From Apoderus coryli (lineage: Eukaryota > Arthropoda > Insecta > Coleoptera > Attelabidae): a DNA stretch of 64,000 nucleotides. Below, piece by piece: positions 10,771-20,246 of this stretch. The stretch covers positions 1,054,001-1,118,000 of the forward strand of contig OU452211.1 in the NCBI GenBank assembly GCA_911728435.2. Reading direction: 5' to 3'. The notes beneath the pieces were generated by a model. That model was not told the DNA's origin and searched no databases. It saw only the letters and a program-made list of their open reading frames with translations. The translations under genes were made by a program, and so were the position numbers. The stretch's first letter is position 1, and the number at the start of each line of letters is the position of its first letter.

Positions 10771-12433
10771 TATACAGTATGTCCACGGATGCGGTTAACA
10801 AAAGGACAAAATTGAAAGATCCGAAAAAAGTTATTGTTCTTCTTTAGAAGGCCCCAAAAGAATCAATCGGCTAATGTCAGGTCGGGACTTCTTGGGGGCC
10901 ATAAAACTGGTCCATTTTGTTCCTATCCATCTGACACAGAAATTCGGGTTCAACAATTCTCTAACCTCCCCAGTGCAATGTGCAGGGCACCCACCGTGTG
11001 GAAAATGCATTGCGTTGCGGTAATCCACGGGCAGTTCTTCTAGTAGTTGCAAATAGCTTGTAGATTGTTTTTCGGAGTCGTTTAGGCGGTTTGGCCTCCC
11101 CTCACTTCGACCTGCAGAAGATCTTTTGTGAATGACTCTAATCTATGAATTGCCCAGCTGTCCCACACTTTTCATAAAGTTGATGATTTCTCTGGGGCTA
11201 AATTCCTTGCCTCGTCGGGTGTTTGGGTCACTCCTCCAAGGTGTTTTAGCCTTTTGCAGAAAAGTGCCATGCATTCGCAGAGCACGTGTTCTGTTGTCTC
11301 TGTAGCGTCTTCGCAAAACCGACAAGTGTCGTCCTCGGTTAGACCCATCTTTTTGAGATGGTACTTCACTGGGTGGTGTCCCGTAAAAAGGCCTGTAATT
11401 CGCCTTAGGTCGCTACTCTCCAGTTGGATAAGCTTCCCTGCGTTGGCCTCTGAAAGTTTGATAAACTTTTTTGATTGTCTTAGGCCTGGAGTGTTTCTCC
11501 AGTAGGACTTAAGTTGTTCCTTTTCCCATCTCCGAAGTTCCTCCTTCATATGGCTTTTTGGAAGGCCAAACATGGGTTCCGGGCCGCAGAACGGAGCATT
11601 TGCGCCCTCTTTTGCAAGTTGGTCCGCCGCTTCGTTCCCCTCTATGCCTTTGTGTCCTGGCACCCATGTCAGAGTAATCTTTTTCCCCTGAGCTGCCAGT
11701 TGCTTTAGGGTCTGTTTGCATTCCCATGCTAGCTTTGACGTGAAGGTGTAAGACCTCAGTGCTTTTAACGCAGCTTGACTGTCTGACATAATATTGATCT
11801 GCCGTTCCGGGATGCCTCTCTGCAGGCATTCTTGAGCACAATGATTAATAGCGTTGATCTCTGCTTGGAATATAGTGGGACTTTTCCCGAGAGATTCAGA
11901 GAGCCTGCAATTAGGCCCGTAGCCTGTGTTCCCTTCTATTCCTTTTGAACCGTCCGTATACCAGACGGATGTGTTTTCTGGGAATCGTGGTTCCCCATTT
12001 AGCCAATTTTGACGGTCTGCAATGACCACTTCAAATGGGATTTCAAAATCATGTTTGCGTGGCAAAGCGTCCGACGGTTTTCTTCCTGAATCCAAAGGTA
12101 TTAGATTCAGGATTCCCTTGTAGCTTGCTCTGTTACAATACCATCGAAAAAATAAGGCCCAATGATAGCACACCACACATTGACTTTTTTAAAATCTTAT
12201 TCCCAACCCACAAACAAAAATCTAGGCTTCATCACCAGCCTCCAAAGTTTGGTTGAAACGAGGCTTGTAAGGATAAATTTTATTTTGTTTTAAACCATTT
12301 TGATTGGTACATTTTCCCACCACATCTAAATTCTTAGCCCTGTTTCTTAAAGAGAGCAATGGATTTTCACTTACAGATTCCAAATGTTTTCGACAAGCAA
12401 AATTTGTTCGCATCCCTGTGGACGTACTGTATA
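10771..12433. mobile_element. Segment bounded by inverted 'tatacagtatgtccacggatg' ends
   Basis: At 10771 the sequence reads TATACAGTATGTCCACGGAT; at 12433, read on the minus strand, it begins TATACAGTACGTCC and then ACAGGGATGCG. The ~22-base inverted match brackets the LINE RNase H fragment at 11172-12176. The same terminus recurs alone near 24081. No clear target duplication is visible. It could be a TIR transposon that a LINE entered, or two independent solo ends. Confidence 0.4.
11172..12176 (-). mobile_element. Non-LTR retrotransposon ORF2 C-terminal part: RNase H domain
   Basis: A 334-codon minus-strand frame contains an RNase H fold: VWYTDGSKG (first Asp), FQAEINAI (Glu), INIMSDSQAALKAL (second Asp) and LTWVPGHKGIEGNEAADQLA (last Asp and His). 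A cysteine/histidine cluster (CRFCEDATETTEHVLCEC) follows, the usual tail of I/R1-like LINEs with a C-terminal RNase H. No reverse transcriptase or endonuclease is attached, so the copy is strongly 5'-truncated. All four catalytic residues remain, so it is not very old. Confidence 0.85.
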
Positions 12434-13084
12434 TCAGGTCCTGTAATTAAACTTGTAAATTTTCTCATTTGAAATACCTAATTTGCGGTACCATGTTACA
12501 ATTTCAAAAGAACTGTAAATAATAATTAGTGGTAGCTTAACGTGATTTTTGTCGAGTAAACAGGATTGTTTTTTTAGTAGGTACCCACCAAAGATTGTTT
12601 AACGTTAATTAATAAGTTTATTTAAAATATATGGGCAATAATATTCAAACTGTCTTTTTGTTTTATGTGATTACCAATAAGATTTATTAGGTACAAACGT
12701 TTTCCTATTTATCTACTCCGGAAAAGTAGTAGTTTTAAGGCTGTATATTAAGGCTTATTTATTTTAATTATTAGTTTTTATTTTGTAAATAATGTTTTCC
12801 ATAACGAATAGTAAGTCTCATTTGAAATGATCGATATTTCAATTATTATTGCCTTTATTTGTTCCTTATACATTGTTTTTAATGAATAAACTTTTGTTTT
12901 GTTAATAATAAGAAAGATCAAAATGTAGTTGTCAAGTTTTACTATACAAATTTCAATAAAGATACTTTTAGTATAACAGAATATAATTTTCTCTCGAACA
13001 TTACCACTTTTTTACCCCATTCAATAAAAAATGCGCCGATTTTTTTGTTCCAAACCTTTGTCTAAACATAACAATAAAATAATC
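12434..13084. other. AT-rich non-coding stretch
   Basis: Very AT-rich, stop codons in every frame. Nothing recognised. Confidence 0.3.
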
Positions 13085-13160
13085 TGGTCCCTTGGAGGCA
13101 GGAACAGCTCTGTATGGTATGTATTAGGTCATAGTTGGCCTTACTAGGGGTGTTCCGCTG

Positions 13161-13250
13161 CTGACGAGACCAATTGAGGTCGAAACAGGAGGAGCGGATG
13201 TAGACGTTACGTTTAGGTAGCCAGCATACATGTGCAAGAACACACCTGTC
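13161..13250 (+). ncRNA. Hammerhead-ribozyme-like motif, canonical core
   Basis: Bases 13161-13167 are CTGACGA, followed at once by GACC (13168-13171), a six-base loop, GGTC (13178-13181) and GAAAC (13182-13186). This is the full catalytic core of a hammerhead (CUGANGA, stem II, GAAA) with a four-pair stem II. A possible stem III pairs ACAGG (13185-13189) with CCTGT (13245-13249), followed by C13250 as the cleavage-site base, with a ~55-base loop. I could not find a convincing stem I, so activity is doubtful. It lies about 50 bases upstream of a broken LINE. Confidence 0.45.
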
Positions 13251-13297
13251 TCACAGTCCGAATGGACTGTTTTCCTACGTTATAATCAAAAAATTAC

Positions 13298-14620
13298 CTA
13301 CAGAGCATTGAACGTACAATAAACACAGATCCACAGAAGTTTTGGTCGTTTATAAATGGACGCAAGAGTCAGAGTGAGATGATATATGAGGGTGAGGTGT
13401 TCGCTGATGCAGAAGCGATAGCCAATGCTTTTGCTCATTATTTTGGTTCCGTGTATGAGGTTTCATGTGAGCGATGTCGAGCTGGGCTGTTTTGATTTCC
13501 AACCGGTTACTGAGGAGATCGTCATTGATTCCATTAAAAAGCTCAAATCCAAAAAAAATTCTGGTATTGACGGTATACCAGGTTATATATACAAGGGATG
13601 TGTGGAATTTGTAGCAGAACCTTTGGCCCACATATTTAATTTGGCAATCAGAACAGGTACATTTCCCGGGGATTTAAAGATTGGTGTGGTGACGCCTATA
13701 CATAAAAATGGTAAAAGGAACCATATCCTCAATTACCGCCCTATAACTACTTAATACCATAGCAAAGATATTCGAGCGCATTCTCTATACTGACATTTAT
13801 GCATGGGTGAAACCGAACATCAGTGATTATCAACACGGCTTCATAAATGGAAGATCTACCATCACTAATCTACTAGTTTTTTCGGAGTATGCTTCTATGG
13901 CTATTCGACGGGGTAGACAGCTGGACGTCGTATACACGGATTGCGCTAAAGCTTTTGACAAAGTGAACCATACGTTGCTGCTGTATAAGCTTGAAAGGAT
14001 GGGCTTTTCAGGTCAATCGATTCAGTTTATTAAATCCTATTTAACAAACAGAAAACAGACAGTCAGAGTAGCGGGTAAACATTCAGCTGAATTCATTAAC
14101 CCTTCTGGTGTACCGCAGGGCAGTAACTTGGGGCCGTTACTTTATAACATTTACATCAACGATCTTCCCAGTATAGCACTTGCGTCGCGTGGACTGCTGT
14201 TTGCTGATGACTTTAAGTTGTTTAAAATCATAGCGTCGAAGACTACGAACAATTGCAGGACGACTTAAACTCGATATCTGATTGGTTCAAAAACAATGCA
14301 ATGACCTTAAATGTACTCAAATGTTCCATACAAACATACACAAGGAAAATAGATTCCATCACATATGACTACGAATTAAATTCCATATCCCTAGTTAGGA
14401 AACACGAAATCAAAGATCTGGGTGTATTTTTTCAATCAAACTTTAACAGTCATTATTAGTACATAACTGGGAAAGCATATAGGTCGTTGGGATTTATAAT
14501 GAGGAATAGCAAAAACTTTGAACTATCCACAATTTTTAAGTTATACAATACCTTAGTCCGTACGCACCTTGAATACGCATGTGTTATTTGGACCCCAAGG
14601 GCTTTTTGTCATAGTGACCA
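13298..14620 (+). mobile_element. Jockey-like LINE reverse transcriptase, frameshifted
   Basis: The plus strand reads from the region before the RT domain (IERTINTDPQKFWSFINGRK) into RT fingers (KKNSGIDGIPGYIYKGC, VTPIHKNGKRNHILNYRPIT), a frame break near 13755, then QHGFINGRSTITNLL, DVVYTDCAKAFDKVNHTLL, PSGVPQGSNLGPLLYNIYIN and LLFADDFKLF (the catalytic ADD). Another break near 14260 leads to the thumb (DLNSISDWFKNNAMTLN) and a stop at about 14458 precedes EYACVIWTPR. At least two frameshifts and one stop mark it as a pseudogene; both ends are truncated. Confidence 0.85.
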
Positions 14621-15156
14621 CATCCATACTTATTTGTCTCGTATATTTCTTTGAACTTTAATAGAGGTCAGTGGTTATAGGCAGTAATGTAGGTCAAAAT
14701 ACAGTTTAAAATATACAATTTATTTCGATACTTTTTTTACAAACCATATAAATACAAACGTTGTTAAATAAGTGAAAAATGAAACTTAGATACACTAATT
14801 AAAACAAATGTGTCTAGTCTTTAATGTCATTTTCTTCCTTGTTGCTCTTCCTACTATGGCAAGATTCTGTGTCGCAATCTTTTGAAGAATATCTGAAATA
14901 GAGGTGTTTACAATAAAATTCTTATTATATTTTAACACACTTTAATACCTAATTTACTAATTTTGGTCTAAAGGTATCTCATCGTGGTAACTGAAAACAT
15001 TAATAACAATGTATAACAAAATATAATTGACAAAGAACTGACTTTTCATTACGAGAAATGACAAAAAATGTAAGCTGATTTCAAAGTGCTAGTTTTGGTT
15101 TTAGATAGTGCAAAAAAATCTAAATATCTATGTGATAAATAAATTACTTATACACA
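14621..15156. other. Spacer and PEX14 3' untranslated region
   Basis: No coding frame. The right part must be the PEX14 3' UTR (minus strand); the left part is unassigned AT-rich DNA. Confidence 0.3.
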
Positions 15157-16167
15157 TTACATTATCTCTAAACTGGACTCGCTAGTTTTCATGCCATGCT
15201 CGGGTTCTGACGAACCGGAACCCGAGCCTAACTCCTCCAATTCCTCTTTGTGTTCCTCTTCCTCCTCAGCTTCATGTTCGCCCTCCTGGCCCGGTGACAC
15301 ACTTGACATTTGCCACGCAGGTATCGATGGAGGAATCACTGGCGTCGTACCACCAACCGATGGAAATTGTTTCCTAAATAAATGAATCAAATTCTTGAGA
15401 CGACACTTTATGAGCTTTTACACTGTTTTTTTGATTCGTTGACTATTCTGTTATTAATAAACCTACCTGGTTAATAGCAGTCCTTTAACTGTCGCAATAT
15501 CAGATTTTAACTCGGTTAATTGCCTTATGGTACCACTTTCAGCATTTGAATTATATCTATCAACCTCAGTTCTAACTTCATCCAAACTGTCTTTTAACTT
15601 TGTCATTTCAATTTTAAGATTACTTTCTAAATCATTTACTGTATCCTCGACACTTTTCCGTTTTTTACCAAAAAGGAATGGTGCAATATAATTCTGTAAT
15701 GTTACTTATCATGTTATGCCTAGTTAGATAGTTTTAATACTTTTCTTACTTGGTAAAATTTATGTATAACATAGACTACAACGCTTATAACCGCAAAATT
15801 ATGTACAACATCTCGTAGTCTATCAAAGAAACTAATTTGGACTTGGTAGTGTGGATACAGAGCTGGCGGTAGTTGGGGCTGCACAACATTGTTTTGATCA
15901 TAGTTTTGTGTATATGCGCCAGCTCGCTCGCATGCAGCTTGAATCTCCGCGTTAGTCAACCCTCTTCGCTGTAGAAATTGCTGTTTTTGACTAATAGGAC
16001 TATCAACAACTTTTGGATTTTGCAGAAATTTAACCGCTGTGGTAATCTAAAAATTATATTTATTAAGTTTATATACAATTGTTAATAATTTCTAAAGATA
16101 TTACCAAATCTTCTCTAAGCGGTATATCGGTAGTATTATTTGGCATTTCTGTAATATTTGAATCCAT
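15157..16167 (-). CDS. Pex14: Peroxin 14 (peroxisomal import docking protein)
   Basis: Four minus-strand exons, 16167-16105, 16046-15750, 15693-15467 and 15373-15157, join in frame to 267 residues. The N-terminal PEX5/PEX19-binding domain reads LREDLITTAVKFLQNPKVV and QFLQRRGLTNAEIQAACERA, which is diagnostic. It is followed by a Pro-rich linker, a single hydrophobic membrane segment (VVHNFAVISVVVYVIHKFYQ), a basic KKRK stretch and a coiled coil (NDLESNLKIEMTKLKDSLDEV), then an acidic Glu/Ser-rich tail. PEX14 sits in the peroxisomal membrane with PEX13 and docks cargo-loaded PEX5. The start ATG is in the first exon with no upstream in-frame alternative seen. Domain order is complete, though shorter than the human protein. 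Confidence 0.95.
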
Positions 16168-16774
16168 TGGGAACATACAGAATTTAATGAGACCTTGACT
16201 TGAACAATAATTATTGTGAGAGTATTACTATACAAAGTTCAACTAATGTTTTACATACTGTAAAATAAAATGGATTCAAAAATAGATTAATTAATATTTA
16301 ATTATCGCCCATAATTTATTTAACTTTATTCATTAAAACTGATTAAATTTTTTTAATCAAACACCAGATGACTCTATTTTTATGTCAGTTTGTAATTAGC
16401 AACAATTTCTAACCTATCTATCATTTTTAGCAACACAAAATGTTTTACTGGCAATTTTGACAGTTTGACATTTACATAACAAATATGAGTTCAGGTGGGA
16501 ATTCTTCAAATCCGGAGAGCATAACGATCGGGCGAAACGAGGCACATTCTACTAAATTAACATAGCGTTGCCTCCGTTCTTTGTGCTTTTTACAAAATAT
16601 AGCTATGTGAAACAATTATGAGAAATGAAAATGTTGATAGAAGTTCCTTTTACAACAAGGATGGAAGTAAGTGTAGAAAAAAAAAACGTCATTTTTATTT
16701 GGTATTAAAATAATTAATGTAAAAATTTGTTAAAAATGTTTAAAATTTAAATTGTTAAATATTTGTTAACAAAA
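16168..16774. promoter_or_regulatory. Divergent region between PEX14 and the ERG28-like gene
   Basis: About 600 bp separate two head-to-head coding starts. A segment at 16480-16590 is richer in G/C than its surroundings and may hold the core promoters. A possible 5' splice site (GGAAGTAAGTG near 16662) suggests a non-coding first exon for the plus-strand gene, but no matching acceptor is obvious. Confidence 0.3.
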
Positions 16775-17266
16775 ATGGATGGACAAAGTAAGATAATCTA
16801 CGCATTCAGAGGTTGGATAGGATTTGTCGCATTTATGGATATCTGCATCACTGCTAAGAGCTTCATAGAAAAAAGATCATTTTTAAGCAAATCATCCTCC
16901 GAGAATGAATATGACGATGAGGAATTTACAATAGCACGAATCCTAGGAATGTTTGCATTACTGAAAGCTGCCGTGTTAATTTATTCTACTTTATACATTT
17001 ATTCTAAACCTGTGGTGAACTTAGGCATATGCTCATTGGCTGTGAATATAATTCTACATTTCAACGAAACGATATATTTTAAGACAGCAACAATAAGTAG
17101 TATAATATTTCCATTTGTCGTTAATGTTATAACATTAATCGCTTTAATATACCTACCAAATCATTTAAATATTTGGGATATGAGATATGATAAAGAAGAT
17201 GAAAACACGCATTTGTTGAAGCAAGCTTTTACATTGAGAAAGAGGAAGAAATTTGCGAAAAGCTGA
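16775..17266 (+). CDS. ERG28: ERG28-family ER membrane protein
   Basis: A single-exon frame of 163 residues runs from ATG 16775 (AACAAAAATGG). The protein has four predicted membrane helices: about residues 7-27 (AFRGWIGFVAFMDICITAKS), 55-76 (ARILGMFALLKAAVLIYSTL), 81-103 and 110-132, and a basic C-terminus (LRKRKKFAKS). The order 'RGW...', then 'R..G.f.LL.a.....a', then a helix with 'LHF..E...F' is the ERG28 pattern. In fungi ERG28 tethers the C-4 demethylation enzymes of sterol synthesis on the ER. Insects do not make sterols de novo, so the role here must be different or residual. No intron is seen. Confidence 0.75.
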   Translation: MDGQSKIIYAFRGWIGFVAFMDICITAKSFIEKRSFLSKSSSENEYDDEEFTIARILGMFALLKAAVLIYSTLYIYSKPVVNLGICSLAVNIILHFNETIYFKTATISSIIFPFVVNVITLIALIYLPNHLNIWDMRYDKEDENTHLLKQAFTLRKRKKFAKS

Positions 17267-17880
17267 AACTACATAGTGTTTTTATTGAAGAGGATCAAGA
17301 CCTGCAGCAAATTGTCTTCAATTATGATGCTTTGGAAGCTATTAGAAATTAGAAGACCACCGTTTTGGTATATTGGTACCTACTTGAACAGGTAAAGCTA
17401 GTTTAATAATTAATACGTGTTTTACTTGAGCCGAGAACGACAGTATTCTTTGATTTCTTACACAAATAGTTTATGTTTCGCTTTAAATTTAGTGATAATA
17501 AGTTAATAATTTAAAATCACCAGCAGACTATTGTTAATGCATATTATATTAAAGAGATTTTAGTATTCGACATATTTTTCATTTGGAATCCCTTGTAGTT
17601 ATTAATAGGTATGAAATATGCAGTATCTATCTCCTGAAGGATTTGATTAAAAAAAATACTAACGTTCAGCTTAAAATTCTATTATTGCATTGCAATTGTA
17701 AATCAGAAATATACAAAACACTAACAACTAAGTATAACTAAATAATTATTGTACTAATCGATATAATATACATTTGTCCAAGCCTATCAGCAAGCTTAAT
17801 ATGTATTTGTACCAAAACTTTAAAGCTTGAAACCATTTATTTATTAATCACAGTCGTATTGCTCCTAGGAAGCTCTATTA
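17267..17880. other. Convergent 3' region between ERG28-like gene and deadpan
   Basis: The two genes end facing each other. The stretch has no coding frame and should contain both 3' UTRs; an inverted AATAAA-like signal (tttattta near 17837) fits deadpan polyadenylation. Confidence 0.4.
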
Positions 17881-19288
17881 TCACCAAGGTCTCCACATAC
17901 TATCATCTTTGTTTGGTGGTTCTATTTGGTTTGATTTGGATGCACTGCAGCTGGGTTCGTTTGGGTTTTTTGTTAAATTCGAGGCTTGTTCTGTATTATT
18001 CTGCCTGCCAGCAGTTTCTTCAACAAAACGTGATAATGGTACTGTATTAGTTTTGATAATTTTATATTTTGGAGCTGTGGTTAAGATTCCAGGGGATGTA
18101 TCACTGAATTTTCGTTTAACCCCATGAGGAGTAACTAAGTTTTCCTCGTAACGTGCTGAATCTTCAGGAATAAGTGCCTGTTTATTTCTTTCCGGTTGAT
18201 TGGTAATAATACATAATGGTTCAGAATATTTCTTCACCTGAACTTCAGGTCTTTTCAGTTCTTTATGCATCATCGGAAACTTCATTGTTTTAACTTCCAT
18301 TGGGGCAAGGAACTGATGTTTGTTTTCACTGCTTGATGAAGATACTTGTGGCACTTGATGGTCCTCAATTGGATAACTAGGTTTGGGTTTAGCCACAGGT
18401 CGAAATCCTTGTGGTGATTGGCTGCGCTCTTCTACAGGACTAATTGGAGGACTTAATGGACGACTTTGCGGCACTACAGTGGCAAACGCACTCACCCGCT
18501 GTGATGGGAAGTATGGTAGATTATTCGAGTTTGGTACTAGAAACGCCAATTCCCCCGTCGGTAATCTGCTTGGGATTAGCTGAAGTCCTTGAGGTATTTG
18601 AATGTGTGGATTATTATTTTGATCGCCAGTATCAGCATTATTTTTTGCCGCAACAAATGCACTACTATTATTATTGCCTGAGGATGAAAACACGGATGAA
18701 ATGTTATTCAAACCGGGGAATGTCATTTGAGCGACATGTTCTATCCCACTAATACATTTCTGGAGATGCGTTGTGACGCGTTGTTTTATTGATGACTCGA
18801 GATTATCAGAGTCACTCATGTATTTGTCGATTTCTTCAACGCATTCGTCGAAACCGTTCTTGAATTTTCTCAGTACTGATGAGTCTGTTGCCATGGCCAG
18901 GGCCAGTTGTTGACGTTGGACGTTTTGGAGATGCTTTACTGCCATTTCGAGTATATCTGCTTTCTCCAATTTAGAATGACGAGCAGGCTGTAATAAAAAA
19001 TGTTGTGAATTAGTCCTTGCCACAGAGGGGATGGAGCTATGAGAACTTCTCGAGCAAATTGCCATCGAAGACTCATTAGGGATCTTGTTGACGAGGTTAT
19101 ACACTTACGTCTTTGTTCATTGCTTCAAGGATCAATGTCTTGATCTCATTCAGACAATGATTGATCCTGGCACGTCGTCTCTTCTCCATTATAGGTTTGT
19201 GCGTTTTTCTTAATTCAGCCTTTGACATTGTGGTTGTTTGAGATTCTTGGGATAAACGGGAATCAAGTTCGTCACCACTAATGGGCAT
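17881..19288 (-). CDS. dpn: Deadpan: Hes-family bHLH-Orange repressor with C-terminal WRPW
   Basis: Two minus-strand exons, 19288-19109 and 18987-17881, give 428 residues. The first holds the basic region and helix 1 ([20 protein letters not shown], with the Hes-type proline) up to MNKD; the intron falls in the HLH loop, and exon 2 resumes [20 protein letters not shown]. An Orange domain follows (about 85-130: [20 protein letters not shown]). The protein ends MWRPW, the Groucho-recruiting tetrapeptide. Sequence of the bHLH is closest to Deadpan, which maintains neural stem cells and acts in sex determination and segmentation in insects. The middle is Ser/Pro/Asn-rich and low in structure. A splice acceptor at about 19313 (ttttttttcag) upstream of the ATG implies an intron in the 5' UTR. 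Confidence 0.92.
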
Positions 19289-19439
19289 TGCTTTTCAAAC
19301 TATTGGCTCAGATCTGAAAAAAAATATTGTTTTGTCTAAATTGTGTTATAGAAAATTCCTAATTTGTTATCATTTTGGCTTTTATTGAACAATTCTGTAA
19401 ATAATTCGGATTTTTTTAAATAATTTGATTTTTTTGGCG

Positions 19440-20055
19440 TAATTCTGTAAAAAAAACTCAGAATTTTTTTATCATTCTGACAAGGATTCTGTAAAACAAC
19501 TCAGAATTATTACTTTTTTTTTTACAGAGTTCTGTAAAAAAACTCTTAATTTTCTTATAATTCCGACCTTTTTTACAAAATGCTGTAAAACAACTCAGAA
19601 TTATTACTTTTTTTACAGAGTTCTGTAAAAAACTCCTAATTTTCATATAATTCCGACCTTTTTTACAGAATTCTGTAAAAAAAGTAATAATTCTGAGCTT
19701 TTTTTACAGAGTTCTGTAAAAAACTCCTAATTTTCATATAATTCCGACCTTTTTTTACAGAATTCTGTAAAACAACTCAGAATTATTACTTTTTTTTACA
19801 GAGTTCTGTAAAAAACTCCTAATTTTCATATAATTCCGACCTTTTTTTATAGAATTCTGTAAAACAACTCAGAATTATTACTTTTTTTTACAGAGTTCTG
19901 TAAAAAACTCCTAATTTTCATATAATTCCGACCTTTTTTTACAGAATTCTGTAAAAAAACTCAAAATTTTCTTATAATTCTGACCTTTTTTTAACAGAAT
20001 TCTGTTAAACAACTCAGAATTATTACTATTCTGATTCTTTTTACAGAATTATGTT
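19440..20055. repeat. ~91-bp AT-rich minisatellite upstream of deadpan
   Basis: The phrase 'ataattccgacc' recurs at about 19557, 19647, 19738, 19830 and 19922, a period of 90-92 bases. Each unit alternates two near-palindromes, ACAGAATTCTGT and ACAGAGTTCTGT, separated by 'aactcagaattattac' and 'ctcctaattttcatataattccgacc'. There are about six units, degenerating at both ends. Because a 3' splice site for deadpan lies at 19313, the array is probably inside the deadpan 5' UTR intron. Each unit can form hairpins. Confidence 0.85.
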
Positions 20056-20246
20056 TCCCGTTCAGTGCATCAGGTTTCGCAAATTTTTACTTTGATTAGC
20101 CATTAGCGTACCAGAAATATTTTCTTAGGGATTTGGAAGTTAAAGAAAAAAACACATTAACTTTGGTTTTTTTTCCTACATGTAATGGAAGGCGTTTGTT
20201 ACAGATCCGCATTTATTTTATTTTAACTATATTTTACCACTCATTT

